Position numbers and translations under genes: made by a program. From assembly GCA_046154645.1 (NCBI GenBank), contig JBJXDZ010000082.1, forward strand, positions 1-64,000: DNA of 64,000 bases, given 5' to 3'. This stretch comes from Ga0077555 sp046154645. Its GTDB lineage: Bacteria; Pseudomonadota; Alphaproteobacteria; Rhizobiales; Hyphomicrobiaceae. Below are positions 1 to 8,027 of this stretch, piece by piece (positions within the stretch are counted from its first letter, which is position 1; the number at the start of each line of letters is the position of its first letter). The notes beneath the pieces are model-generated. The model was not told the origin of the DNA and ran no database searches. It saw only the letters and a program-made list of their open reading frames with translations.

Positions 1-180
1 GCGCAATCTACGTCGCGAGGCCGCACGTGGACCGATCTCAAGCATCTCGCCGCGTGCAACTTGAAGAGCTCTCGAGTGCACCCTGGTCACCGCGGCGGGA
101 CAGCCACAGAATAACCCCGCCACCCCCGCCCGGGGATAACTTTGCCAAACACAAAACGGCGCCGTGGTTAAAATCGCAAT

Positions 181-249
181 GGCTCGGGGAATGGCTCGGG
201 GAACGGCTCGGGGAACGGCTCGGGGAACGGCTCGGGGAACGGCTCGGGG
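181..249. repeat. 12-bp tandem repeat, five full copies plus a partial one
   Basis: The unit GGCTCGGGGAAC occurs five times head to tail (the first copy ends in AAT) and a sixth, incomplete copy runs straight into a GGGGTC palindrome. The unit is a multiple of three and could be read as Gly-Glu-Arg-Leu-type peptide in one frame, but the open frames across it have no ribosome binding site and no recognisable protein. It is best read as non-coding satellite-like DNA. Confidence 0.85.
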
Positions 250-466
250 TCAGACCCCTGACGATTGCGTCAGCAGGTCATCTGCAGCGTCGCGTGTCAG
301 GGGTCTGACCCCTGTCCAAGCGCAAGCACCAGCGGCCGTCGGGTCGCCGCCGTAGGTCGGGTCAAGTGGCGCGGCACGCGCCCACGCGACCCGACGCCAA
401 GACTGCAAGCGTCGCGTTGATCGCATTGACGTTTGGCTGCGTCGCGTGTCAGGGGGCTGACCCCTG
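246..466. repeat. Three GGGGTC-N-GACCCC palindromes inside a degenerate direct repeat
   Basis: Near-perfect palindromes centred on GGGGTC-N-GACCCC lie at 246-258, 299-315 and 450-466. The last two sit inside a direct repeat of about 60 bp (roughly 288-352 and 440-500) that starts CGTCGCGTGTCAGGGG and continues with AAGCGCAAGC or GAGCGCAAGC. Such intergenic palindromes suggest a REP-like or small mobile element family, but no transposase gene is visible beside them. The rest of 1-571 shows no convincing gene. Confidence 0.7.
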
Positions 467-513
467 TCCGAGCGCAAGCGGCCGTCGCGTCGCCGCCGTC
501 GATGCGGGGAAAA

Positions 514-541
514 GGGCGCCGAACCCTGTGGTTCAGCGCCC
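514..541 (-). terminator. Rho-independent terminator of the first secreted repeat protein
   Basis: The arms GGGCGC-GAACC and GGTTC-GCGCCC form a hairpin, with one unpaired base on each side and a CTGT loop. On the minus strand it is followed by TTTTCCCC. It lies about 30 bases beyond the stop codon of the gene ending at 572. Confidence 0.7.
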
Positions 542-571
542 CTCCCTATAGGCTCGAGCAAACGATTGTGC

Positions 572-1756
572 TCAATGCAGGCCGTACAGCTCCACCGTCG
601 CGTCGCCCTTGAGGTTGAAGCGCGACTTGTAGCGCATCTCGATCGACTCGATGAAGCGCTCGCGACCTCTAAGATCGATCGGCGGCGTCTCCTGGCCGCC
701 AGCGAGGTCACGCGGCACCGACACGTCCTCGGACTCGCCGTTGCTGTAGGTGATGCGCATGCCCTGCAGGATGATGGCGTGCTTGGCGGCCCGCACCTTC
801 ACCTGACGGAAAGCACCGAGCTGGCGGCCGACCTGGAACACGTCGCGGTCGTTAGAGAACATGTCGGCACGTTGCGCGCCGAGCAGCACCCATTGGCCGC
901 GACCACCGCCACCCTCGCCGACCCACCGCGAGGCGTGCTCGCCATAGACCTCGACGACGGCTTGGCCCCGGAACCCTGGCCGGGCCTGATAGATGAACTC
1001 GATCTGATCGATGCGGCCATCACGGATATCGATCGGCTGCGTCACGCCGTTGGCCTGGATCTCGGCATTGATCGGCAGGCGCTGCGTCTCACCACCGGAA
1101 TAGCGAACGACCATCTCGCGGAGATAGATGTCATTGCGCAGCACCCGGAGGGCGATCTTGGAGAAGCGACCGACGTCGCGACCAAGCCGCAGCACGTCGC
1201 GCTCGGCCTGGAAGCCGACCGTCTGCGTGCCAAACAGCACGAGACCGCGCGGGATCTCGCCGCCATAGACGCGCGTCGGCGGTGGGCCACCATAGCCAGC
1301 GCCCGGACCCGGTCCACCACGGCCGTCGTCCGAGAGACCGAACAGCTCCACGGTTGCCCGGCCGCTGAACCCGGGGCGCGCACGATAGATGAAATCCACC
1401 TGGCTGATGAAGCGGGCCTCACCGGCAAGATCGAGCGCGCGTGTCTCGGTGCCGGCGCGGATCGGCGCATTGACGACCAAGTCTTCCGACTGGCCGTTGC
1501 CGTAGGTGACCTTCATGTCGATGACAAAGATGTCGGCGCCGCGCACCACCAGCTTGACGGCGCGGAAGCGGCCTTCCTGACGGCCGACCTGGATGGTGTC
1601 ACGGTCGACATTGAAGCCGACACGCTGCTCGCCGAGCTTGACCCAGTTTGCCGCAGCTGGTCCGCCACGGCGCTGTGCTTCGGCCGGCACTATGCTCAGT
1701 GCGACAGCCGCGACCAGGAAGGCCATGAGCCCCGCCAGCCGCATTTTGAAGTTCAT
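572..1756 (-). CDS. Secreted protein with three copies of a beta-rich domain
   Basis: The 394-residue product starts with a signal peptide (residues 1 to about 28, ending AEAQ). Three similar blocks follow at about residues 36-140, 150-255 and 285-394. Each block opens with a W/L-x-L/F-G-x-Q segment, then D-R-D-x-x-x-V/L-G-R near the middle of its first half, a V-x-Y-x-N/G-G-x-x-E/Q turn, a 'pIDLRG'-like stretch and a closing 'Y-R/Q-A-R-P-G-F-x-G-x-A-x-V-E-L/V-Y/F-G'. The spacing suggests a beta-sandwich repeat exported to the periplasm or surface. No catalytic motif is visible. The start ATG is preceded by GGGAG at a suitable distance. The neighbouring gene (2175-3482) has the same architecture, so the two arose by duplication. 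The function is unknown. Confidence 0.85.
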   Translation of the reverse strand: MNFKMRLAGLMAFLVAAVALSIVPAEAQRRGGPAAANWVKLGEQRVGFNVDRDTIQVGRQEGRFRAVKLVVRGADIFVIDMKVTYGNGQSEDLVVNAPIRAGTETRALDLAGEARFISQVDFIYRARPGFSGRATVELFGLSDDGRGGPGPGAGYGGPPPTRVYGGEIPRGLVLFGTQTVGFQAERDVLRLGRDVGRFSKIALRVLRNDIYLREMVVRYSGGETQRLPINAEIQANGVTQPIDIRDGRIDQIEFIYQARPGFRGQAVVEVYGEHASRWVGEGGGGRGQWVLLGAQRADMFSNDRDVFQVGRQLGAFRQVKVRAAKHAIILQGMRITYSNGESEDVSVPRDLAGGQETPPIDLRGRERFIESIEMRYKSRFNLKGDATVELYGLH

Positions 1757-2118
1757 CGGTCCACTCCCACGCGATTGTTCACGTCCACACTTTGCTCACG
1801 GCACCACGGAGCCGGCATCACGCCGGTCCGTTTCGACATCACAAGAGATCCCGATCGCACGCGTGTGAGCATTGACGCCGATCATGACCCGCACCAACAA
1901 GCTTATCAGCCTATGCGTAGCCGGAGCAATGCTCGCAGAGCCACAACCACGACGGCTGAATTGTCACAGATATAGCGGTGCTTGGTGGTCCGAAGGTGGC
2001 TGGCCTGCAGCGGGATTGCGGCAGCATCTTGAACCGCGGCTGCAAGCGCCGCATCGGATTGGTGAAACGCGTTCGCACGGAAAATCTCAGTGTCGCATCG
2101 TACTGCCTCGGAAAAGCA
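1757..2118. other. Intergenic stretch between the two repeat-protein genes
   Basis: This stretch lies between the start of one minus-strand gene and the terminator of the next, so it should contain the promoter of the gene ending at 572. Open frames here have irregular codon use and no ribosome binding site, so no gene is called. No confident -35/-10 pair was found. Confidence 0.5.
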
Positions 2119-2143
2119 GAAAGGGCGCACAGGGCGCCCTTTC
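2119..2143 (-). terminator. Rho-independent terminator of the second secreted repeat protein
   Basis: A perfect 10-bp stem (GAAAGGGCGC / GCGCCCTTTC) with a 5-base loop is followed on the minus strand by TGCTTTT. It lies about 30 bases past the stop codon at 2175. Confidence 0.85.
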
Positions 2144-2174
2144 GCAATTGGCAATGTCGATTTCAACGCGCGAC

Positions 2175-3482
2175 TTACTGCGCCCAGAACTCGACGAACG
2201 CGTAGCTCTTGCCGGCGGCCTTGGCGTCGAGCAGGCGCGAGCGGTAGCTCACCTGGATCTCACGCACGGCCTTCGGCTTCAGCTGCACCGGGCCGAACGA
2301 GCTGCCGGCATCGACCTTGGCCCCGACGGGGATCACGTCGTTGGTGCCGTCACCGTAGACGATGGTGAGCTTGTTCAGGGTGATGGCGCGATCCTTGACG
2401 TCGAGCCGGATCTGCCGGAAGCCCGAGTTGCGCGCCACCGACACGGTGTCGTTCTCGTAGCCGAGGCCCTTCTTCACCGAGAAGAACAGCGGCTGCTGGC
2501 CACCAAGATAGAGCCAGCCGCGGTTGGCGCCATGGGTGAACGCCTCGCCCTTGGGTGGCTGGCCGGCCGTCGACGGGCCCGGGCCATACCAGCCTTCGGC
2601 GTACTCACCGTAGGCTTCGACGCGCGCCTGACCTTTGAAGCCTGGGCGGCTCTTGTAGACGAGCTGGATCTCCTTGATGAAGCGATCGCCCTTCAAGGTG
2701 AACCACTTGGTGCGGGTGTTGGCCGGAACGTTGGCGGCCACAGCCAACACATCCGGCTCGCCGTTGCTGTAGACGACGCGCATCTCGTTGATGAAGATCT
2801 CGTTGTCGAGCACGCGCAGGCGGACCTTGTCGAACTTGCCGAACTCGGTACCGACCTTGATCACATCGCGATCCTGGCCAAAACCGACGTACTGCACGCC
2901 GAACAGGACGTCACCACCAGCGGTCAACGTGCCGGGCGCGGCCGGATTTGCCACAGGCGGCGTCGGCGCCGTCGGGATCTGGCCGGAGGCAGGCGGCGTA
3001 CCTGGACGCGGCTGCGCCGGAGCAGCGACCGCCGGACCATCACCCGGCCGTACGGTCCGAGCACCGGCAGCACTGGTGACGCCGGTGACACGGACGCGGG
3101 CGCGCTTGGTCTCGCCCGGCGCCGTCTTATAGACCAGCACGATCTGATCGATGAACTTTTCGCCCGTCTGCGGCCCGATGATGCGCGTGCGCACGTCGGT
3201 CGGGTTGAGCTGGATCAGGCGGCCACGGTTTTCCGTGAACTTCGTGCCATCGTTGTAGATGATGTCGATGGTGGCGATATCGACCGACGAGCCATCAAGC
3301 GCATAGACGCGGATGCCGCGGAAACGTCCCGGAATCTTGCGCGCGTCGATGGTATCTTTGTCGGGTATGATCTTGAGAGCGACTTCTTCGCCCAGTGTAA
3401 CCTCGACGTCCTGTGCGCTTGCGGCCGTTACCGTGCCGAATGCGAACAGGGCGAGGACTCCTACTAACAGCCTCCGCAACAT
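2175..3482 (-). CDS. Secreted three-domain protein, paralogue of the gene at 572-1756
   Basis: The 435-residue product has a signal peptide (1 to about 24, ending ASA-QD). It has one divergent copy of the beta-rich domain (about 25-130), a Pro/Ala/Thr-rich linker (about 135-190), and two further copies (about 195-300 and 325-435). The middle copy is closest to those of the neighbour: FGxQYVGFGQDRDVIKVG, then VVYSNGEPD, then YKSRPGFKGQARVEAYG. The last copy ends FVEFWAQ. An upstream TTG in frame would add two residues, but the ATG at 3482 has GGGAG about 8 bases before it and was chosen. The two genes have separate terminators, so they are probably transcribed independently. The function is unknown, and an envelope or matrix role is only inferred from export. 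Confidence 0.85.
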   Translation of the reverse strand: MLRRLLVGVLALFAFGTVTAASAQDVEVTLGEEVALKIIPDKDTIDARKIPGRFRGIRVYALDGSSVDIATIDIIYNDGTKFTENRGRLIQLNPTDVRTRIIGPQTGEKFIDQIVLVYKTAPGETKRARVRVTGVTSAAGARTVRPGDGPAVAAPAQPRPGTPPASGQIPTAPTPPVANPAAPGTLTAGGDVLFGVQYVGFGQDRDVIKVGTEFGKFDKVRLRVLDNEIFINEMRVVYSNGEPDVLAVAANVPANTRTKWFTLKGDRFIKEIQLVYKSRPGFKGQARVEAYGEYAEGWYGPGPSTAGQPPKGEAFTHGANRGWLYLGGQQPLFFSVKKGLGYENDTVSVARNSGFRQIRLDVKDRAITLNKLTIVYGDGTNDVIPVGAKVDAGSSFGPVQLKPKAVREIQVSYRSRLLDAKAAGKSYAFVEFWAQ

Positions 3483-3690
3483 GCACAACTCCCTGCGAGT
3501 GGTTAAGAAGCCCCGGCTTCCGGGCGCTGTAATAGCCTACCCACATGCCCGAAAAAAGGCTATTTCGGCACCGCCTTATGATCCCTTCCGTTGGCGAGGT
3601 GTGGCGCACGGGCAACTTGCGACACCGGCTGGCGGACCCGTACAAAGCGACGTTACAGTTTGAATCTCCACGCAGAAAAGGACCTCACGG

Positions 3691-5106
3691 ATGGCAACCG
3701 CTGCACTTCAGTCTTCGCCTCCTGCGCCTCAGTCTGTTGCCACCGCGATCGGTATCCTGCGGCAGAAATATGGCGATCGGGTCCAGACCGGTGAGGCCAT
3801 GCGCCGTCAGCACTCGAACACCGTCACGTGGCATGAGAGCCAATTGCCCGATGCCGTCGTGTGGCCGGAGACGACAGCGGAGGTGGCCGAAATCGTCGCC
3901 GTGGCCAGCGAATATCGCGTGCCGATCATCGCGTTTGGCGCCGGCACATCGCTCGAGGGCCATATCAACGCCCCGCTTGGCGGCTTCTCGCTCGACTTCC
4001 AGCGCATGAACCGCATCCTCGGCGTCAACGAGCGCGATCTCGACGCCCGCGTCGAGGCCGGCGTGTCGCGCAAGAAGCTGAACGATCATCTGCGCGACAT
4101 GGGCCTCTTTTTCCCGGTCGATCCCGGCGCCGAGGACGCCACCATCGGCGGCATGTCGGCGACGCGCGCCTCCGGCACCACCACGGCCCGCTACGGTGCC
4201 ATGCGCGAGAACGTGTTGAACCTCACCGCGGTCATGGCCGATGGCTCGATCGTGAAAACGGCGCAGCGGGCGCGCAAGTCATCGGCCGGCTATGATCTCA
4301 CCCGCTTGCTGGTCGGCTCGGAAGGCACGCTCGGCATCATCACCGAGGCGACCGTGCGCCTCTACGGCATCCCCGAGAAGACGCTCGCCGCCGTGTGCCC
4401 GTTCGCGACTGTCGAAGGCGCTGTCAATGCCGTCATCCAATCGATTCAGCTCGGCCTCGGCATCGCCCGCACCGAGTTGCTCGATGCGTTGCAGGTGCGC
4501 GCCGTCAACGTGCACTCCAAGATGACGCTCGAAGAAATCCCGATGCTGTTTCTCGAGTTCCACGGCACCGAGGCCTCGGCCCGCGATCAGGTCGAGCAGT
4601 TCAAGGCGATCGCCGAAAGCGAAGGCGCCATCCGCTTCGACTGGGCCGAGACGGAGGAGGAGCGCCGCCGGTTGTGGAAAGCCCGCCATGATGCCGCCTG
4701 GGCCAACAAGACGACATGGCCCGGCCGCGATCTCATCGCCACCGATGTGTGCGTGCCGATCTCGATGCTGGCCGACTGCGTGCGCGAGACGCAGGAGGAT
4801 ATTGCGCGCCTCAACATCATCGCGCCCATCGTCGGGCACATCGGCGACGGCAACTTCCACACCACGCCGATGATCGACCGCAATAATGCGAAGGAAATGG
4901 CCGCCATGGACGAGTTCCTGGCCCGTCTCGCCGAGCGCGCCATCCGCATGGAAGGCACCTGCACCGGCGAGCACGGCGTCGGCCAGGGCAAGATGAAATA
5001 CATGCGCAAGGAGCATGGCGCGGGCCTCGATGTCATGCGCAGCATCAAGGCCGCGCTCGACCCGAAGAACATCCTCAATCCCGGCAAGATGATCGTTTAC
5101 GGCTGA
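3691..5106 (+). CDS. FAD-linked oxidase, D-lactate dehydrogenase/GlcD type
   Basis: The 471-residue protein has the vanillyl-alcohol-oxidase/PCMH FAD-binding fold in the first half. Markers are P-D-A-V-V-W-P-E-T-T at about 52-61, the GAGTSLEGH pyrophosphate loop at about 86-94, and DPGAEDATIGGMSATRASG at about 140-158. The C-terminal FAD-linked oxidase domain ends with HIGDGNFH and the family signature GTCTGEHGVGQGK. Such enzymes oxidise D-lactate, glycolate or another D-2-hydroxy acid and pass electrons to cytochrome c or quinone. The length fits D-lactate dehydrogenase (cytochrome)/GlcD. No glcE or glcF is adjacent, so a stand-alone DLD-like enzyme is more likely than a glycolate oxidase subunit. 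AAGGA precedes the ATG. The exact substrate cannot be read from the sequence. Confidence 0.9.
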   Translation: MATAALQSSPPAPQSVATAIGILRQKYGDRVQTGEAMRRQHSNTVTWHESQLPDAVVWPETTAEVAEIVAVASEYRVPIIAFGAGTSLEGHINAPLGGFSLDFQRMNRILGVNERDLDARVEAGVSRKKLNDHLRDMGLFFPVDPGAEDATIGGMSATRASGTTTARYGAMRENVLNLTAVMADGSIVKTAQRARKSSAGYDLTRLLVGSEGTLGIITEATVRLYGIPEKTLAAVCPFATVEGAVNAVIQSIQLGLGIARTELLDALQVRAVNVHSKMTLEEIPMLFLEFHGTEASARDQVEQFKAIAESEGAIRFDWAETEEERRRLWKARHDAAWANKTTWPGRDLIATDVCVPISMLADCVRETQEDIARLNIIAPIVGHIGDGNFHTTPMIDRNNAKEMAAMDEFLARLAERAIRMEGTCTGEHGVGQGKMKYMRKEHGAGLDVMRSIKAALDPKNILNPGKMIVYG

Positions 5107-5135
5107 TCGCGAAGCGCTGCCGCGATAACGAAAAA

Positions 5136-5161
5136 AGGGCGCACCTTGCGGGGTGCGCCCT
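5136..5161. terminator. Bidirectional terminator between convergent genes
   Basis: A 10-bp perfect stem AGGGCGCACC / GGTGCGCCCT with a six-base loop is preceded by AAAAA (a T-run for the minus strand) and followed by CTTCGTTT on the plus strand. It sits between the stop codons at 5106 (+) and 5217 (-) and can serve both genes. Confidence 0.9.
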
Positions 5162-5216
5162 CTTCGTTTCCGGAGCCCCAGGGGGCAAGGCTCAGGAAAG
5201 AACCTCGTGTTCAGCC

Positions 5217-6458
5217 TTACTTCGTCAGGCGCAGGCTGTTGATCTCGGCGGCGATGGCGCGGAAGCTGTTGCGGAGAGCATCGCCGTCACGGGCATCGAA
5301 GAACTTGGCGTCGCCGCTGGCGCAGTCGCGGAGGGCCGCCTTGGCAGAGTTCGGAGCTTCGAAGCCGACAGTGTAGACGATCACGCCTTGTGCCTTCATG
5401 GCGTCGCAGGTTTCTTTGGCGTAGCGCGTGGATTGGCTGCTGCTCACGCCGCCGACCGTATTGTACTCGCCGTCCGTCATCAGGATCACAACCTTCATCG
5501 TCTTGCCGTCAGCATAAGGAGCGGGGCGCGATGCAGCCGGCCAGATCGCAGACCACTCAGGCGAGACCAGGTACCAGGCCCAGGCGGCGCCAAGATGACC
5601 CGCGGTTGCGCCGTTCGGATTCCAGCTGTTGATTTCGTCGCGCAGCATGGTCTTGTTGTCGGTCATGGCTTGGACGCGAGCATTGGTCGGGCATGGATTG
5701 GCGCGGGGCAGGTCAGCCTTGGCCTTGAGGGCAAGCGCGCCAAGTGCTGGAGCCTCGGTGGCCTGGTCGGCAAGATTGCGGCGCTCGTAGACGCAGCCGT
5801 TGGTGGCGCGGCCGTTGCTGACGGCGAGGGCATAGTCACCGGCATTGACACCAGCGGCGAAGGGCGCGAGGCCGATGCGAACGTTGTTCGTGGTGCCACC
5901 CGTCGGCAGCAGGATGTCGAGCAGGCCATCGTCGCCGGCAACGGCATCCTTCAGGTCCTGCATCTTGCGGCAGGGATCGCACATGGAGCCGGTGACGTCG
6001 AGTTGCAGGCCAACCTCGATGTCCTTCGAGTCATAGAGCGCCACCGACTGCTTGGGGATCGACACCTTGTGGAAGCCGGCGATGCCCGCGAAGTAGGTTT
6101 GGACGTCGCCTTCGACATCCATGGTCACCGAATTCACCCGGCGATCGACCGCAACCGAGACCGTTTTGATCTTGGCGTAGTTGCCGCCGCCTTGGACGTT
6201 GGCCTGGAAGTACTTGGTCGCCAGCGCCTGCACCTCGGCGTCGTCGAGACCGTTCTCGCGCATGCTCTTGGCGGCGGCGAGGACAGCGGCGTCGATGGCC
6301 GACGCGAGCTTGCGCTCAGCATGATAGATGCGGCCCACATCGATGGCCAGCGCCGTGATCATGATGACGACGAAGCACGTCAGCGCAAAAATGATGGCGA
6401 TGGTGCCATCTTCGGATTTCTGGAAGGACTTGAGCGTCCCGGCCTTGGTTGTCGACAT
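5217..6458 (-). CDS. TadG-like pilus-assembly protein with von Willebrand A domain
   Basis: The 413-residue protein begins with the TadE/TadG-type N-terminus: a charged stretch with the E-D-G-T-I-A-I-I-F motif, one membrane helix (about 22-43), and D-V-G-R-I-Y-H-A-E-R-K-L-A-S-A-I-D-A-A-V. Residues from about 150 form a von Willebrand A domain with a MIDAS-like D-V-T-G-S and a later V-V-I-L-M-T-D-G-E-Y-N-T strand. TadG proteins are anchored in the inner membrane with a large periplasmic part and accompany Flp-pilus systems. No other tad/cpa genes are near, so this is an orphan copy, which is common in Hyphomicrobiales. GGGAG lies before the ATG. Confidence 0.88.
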   Translation of the reverse strand: MSTTKAGTLKSFQKSEDGTIAIIFALTCFVVIMITALAIDVGRIYHAERKLASAIDAAVLAAAKSMRENGLDDAEVQALATKYFQANVQGGGNYAKIKTVSVAVDRRVNSVTMDVEGDVQTYFAGIAGFHKVSIPKQSVALYDSKDIEVGLQLDVTGSMCDPCRKMQDLKDAVAGDDGLLDILLPTGGTTNNVRIGLAPFAAGVNAGDYALAVSNGRATNGCVYERRNLADQATEAPALGALALKAKADLPRANPCPTNARVQAMTDNKTMLRDEINSWNPNGATAGHLGAAWAWYLVSPEWSAIWPAASRPAPYADGKTMKVVILMTDGEYNTVGGVSSSQSTRYAKETCDAMKAQGVIVYTVGFEAPNSAKAALRDCASGDAKFFDARDGDALRNSFRAIAAEINSLRLTK

Positions 6459-6789
6459 TGCTATTCTCCCTGGTCAACTCGCGTCTGAGTTGCCAGGGGG
6501 ATTGCAACGGTGATGCCGCCTGCGGGCGGGGCTCTGTCGTACCGTGTCGGGAACTGCGCGTGGTTAGCAGCCGGTAAACGCCATGGGTCTCGACGTATCG
6601 GATCGCAACGGACGGCGGGCCGGCGGCTCGTTTCGAAGCAGGCGTTGACAAGACTTTACGGTTTCGCCTCGTTCACTCCGTGGACAATCCAATCCTCGAA
6701 TGAACCGGTGTGTCGAAATCTGACACGGTACGTTGATCGATTTCGTCCCGGAACGGGGCGATGGGTCATCGTCGACGACCATCGCGCGT
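6459..6789. other. Intergenic gap upstream of the TadG-like gene
   Basis: The gap lies between the start of the TadG-like gene and the end of the DUF1674 gene, both on the minus strand, so it should carry the promoter of the former. Short overlapping open frames here lack ribosome binding sites and homology that I recognise. A TTGACA at 6645-6650 faces the plus strand, where there is no gene to serve. Confidence 0.45.
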
Positions 6790-6999
6790 TCAGAAATCGG
6801 ACGCGATCCCACCGTTCTCCCAGTCGCCATAGCGAACCGGATCGGGGCCGGCGCGGCCGCCCTGTTCGGCCGGGCGCTTGGCGGCTTCGGCCGCGGCCTG
6901 ACGGCGCGCTGCCGCCTCCGCCAACGCCCGCTCGGCCTCCGGCGTGAGTTGGCGCGGCTCAGGTGGCGTTACGGCATTGGCCCGCGTGTCGGTCGGCAT
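6790..6999 (-). CDS. DUF1674 protein, succinate dehydrogenase assembly factor 4 type
   Basis: The small protein (69 residues from the chosen start) ends with the DUF1674/SDHAF4 signature E-Q-G-G-R-x-G-P-D-P-V-R-Y-G-D-W-E-N-G-G-I-A-S-D-F. The family binds flavinylated SdhA and helps assemble succinate dehydrogenase. The N-terminal part is an Ala/Arg/Glu-rich helix. The open frame extends upstream to 7071 through TTG and ATG codons, but only the ATG at 6999 has a reasonable AGGA nearby. It is divergent from htpX, an arrangement I recall in other alphaproteobacteria. Confidence 0.85.
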   Translation of the reverse strand: MPTDTRANAVTPPEPRQLTPEAERALAEAAARRQAAAEAAKRPAEQGGRAGPDPVRYGDWENGGIASDF

Positions 7000-7094
7000 G
7001 GGATCGGATCCTGGCTTTCTGGCGCTGACTTCACCATATTGCATACGTACATCATGCTTCGGCCGGTTCAATGACCGTGATCAGGGTTTCTGCC

Positions 7095-8027
7095 ATGCCC
7101 ATGAACTTCACCAAGACCGCCCTGCTGCTGGCGCTGCTGACGGGGATCTTCCTCGCCATGGGCTCGGCCGTCGGCGGCCAGAGCGGCCTCGTCGTCGCCT
7201 TCGTCATTGCCATGGTCATGAATGGCTTGAGCTTGTGGAAGTCGGACACGATCGTGCTCAAGATGCACAACGCCCAGCAGGTCGACCGGCAGACGGCACC
7301 GGAATTCTACGGCATCGTCGAGGCTTTGGCTGCTCGCGCCGAGTTGCCGATGCCCAAGGTCTTCGTCATGCACAATCCCCAGCCCAATGCCTTCGCCACC
7401 GGCCGCAGCCCGTCGAGTGCCGCCGTCTGCGCCTCCACCGGACTGATGGAGATGCTGTCGAAGGAAGAAGTGGCGGCCGTCATGGCTCATGAGCTCGCCC
7501 ACATCAAGAACCGCGACACACTCACCATGACAGTGGCGGCCACCATGGGCGGCGCCATCTCGATGGTGGCGCAATGGCTGCAATTCTCGGCCATCTTCGG
7601 CTCCGGCAACCGGCAAGGCGGCAGCCGTCTCGCCACCTTCGCAGCCATGCTGCTCGCCCCCTTCGCCGCCATGATCGTGCAGATGGCCATCAGCCGTTCG
7701 CGCGAGTATCAAGCCGACCGGCTCGGCGCCATGATCTGCGGCAATCCATTGTGGCTGGCCTCGGCACTCGAGAAGATCCAGGGCTTCGCCCGCCAGATCC
7801 AGAACAAGACAGCGGAGAGCATGCCGGCAACCGCGCATCTCTTCATCATCAATCCGCTCACCGGCCGCGGCATGGACAGCCTGTTCTCGACCCATCCGGC
7901 AACCGAGAACCGCATCGCCGAGCTCATGAAGCTCGCCGCTGAAATGGGCATCGCCGGTGGCGCTGCCGGCACCGGCATGGCGCCCGGCACGGGGGCGCCG
8001 CAGCGTCCCCGCGGCGCCTGGGGTTGA
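7095..8027 (+). CDS. htpX: HtpX-type membrane zinc metalloprotease
   Basis: The product is an M48-family protease of about 310 residues. Two N-terminal membrane segments begin at MNFTKTALLLALLTGIFLAM. The zinc motif HELAH follows at about residue 136 in A-A-V-M-A-H-E-L-A-H-I-K-N-R-D. Two further hydrophobic segments (about 160-205) precede S-R-E-Y-Q-A-D, which supplies the third zinc ligand (Glu). The C-terminus has H-P-A-T-E-N-R-I-A. HtpX degrades misfolded inner-membrane proteins. The frame opens at 7071. The ATG at 7095 has CAGGG before it and leaves the normal N-terminus MPMNFTKT, and 7101 is also possible. The stop overlaps the predicted start of rsmB. Confidence 0.93.
   Translation: MPMNFTKTALLLALLTGIFLAMGSAVGGQSGLVVAFVIAMVMNGLSLWKSDTIVLKMHNAQQVDRQTAPEFYGIVEALAARAELPMPKVFVMHNPQPNAFATGRSPSSAAVCASTGLMEMLSKEEVAAVMAHELAHIKNRDTLTMTVAATMGGAISMVAQWLQFSAIFGSGNRQGGSRLATFAAMLLAPFAAMIVQMAISRSREYQADRLGAMICGNPLWLASALEKIQGFARQIQNKTAESMPATAHLFIINPLTGRGMDSLFSTHPATENRIAELMKLAAEMGIAGGAAGTGMAPGTGAPQRPRGAWG

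Noticed and set aside
27..711. Several open frames over the first 700 bases, including an Arg/Ser-rich 153-residue one
   Set aside because: They cross repeats or run opposite to a well-supported gene, with biased low-complexity translation and no ribosome binding site.
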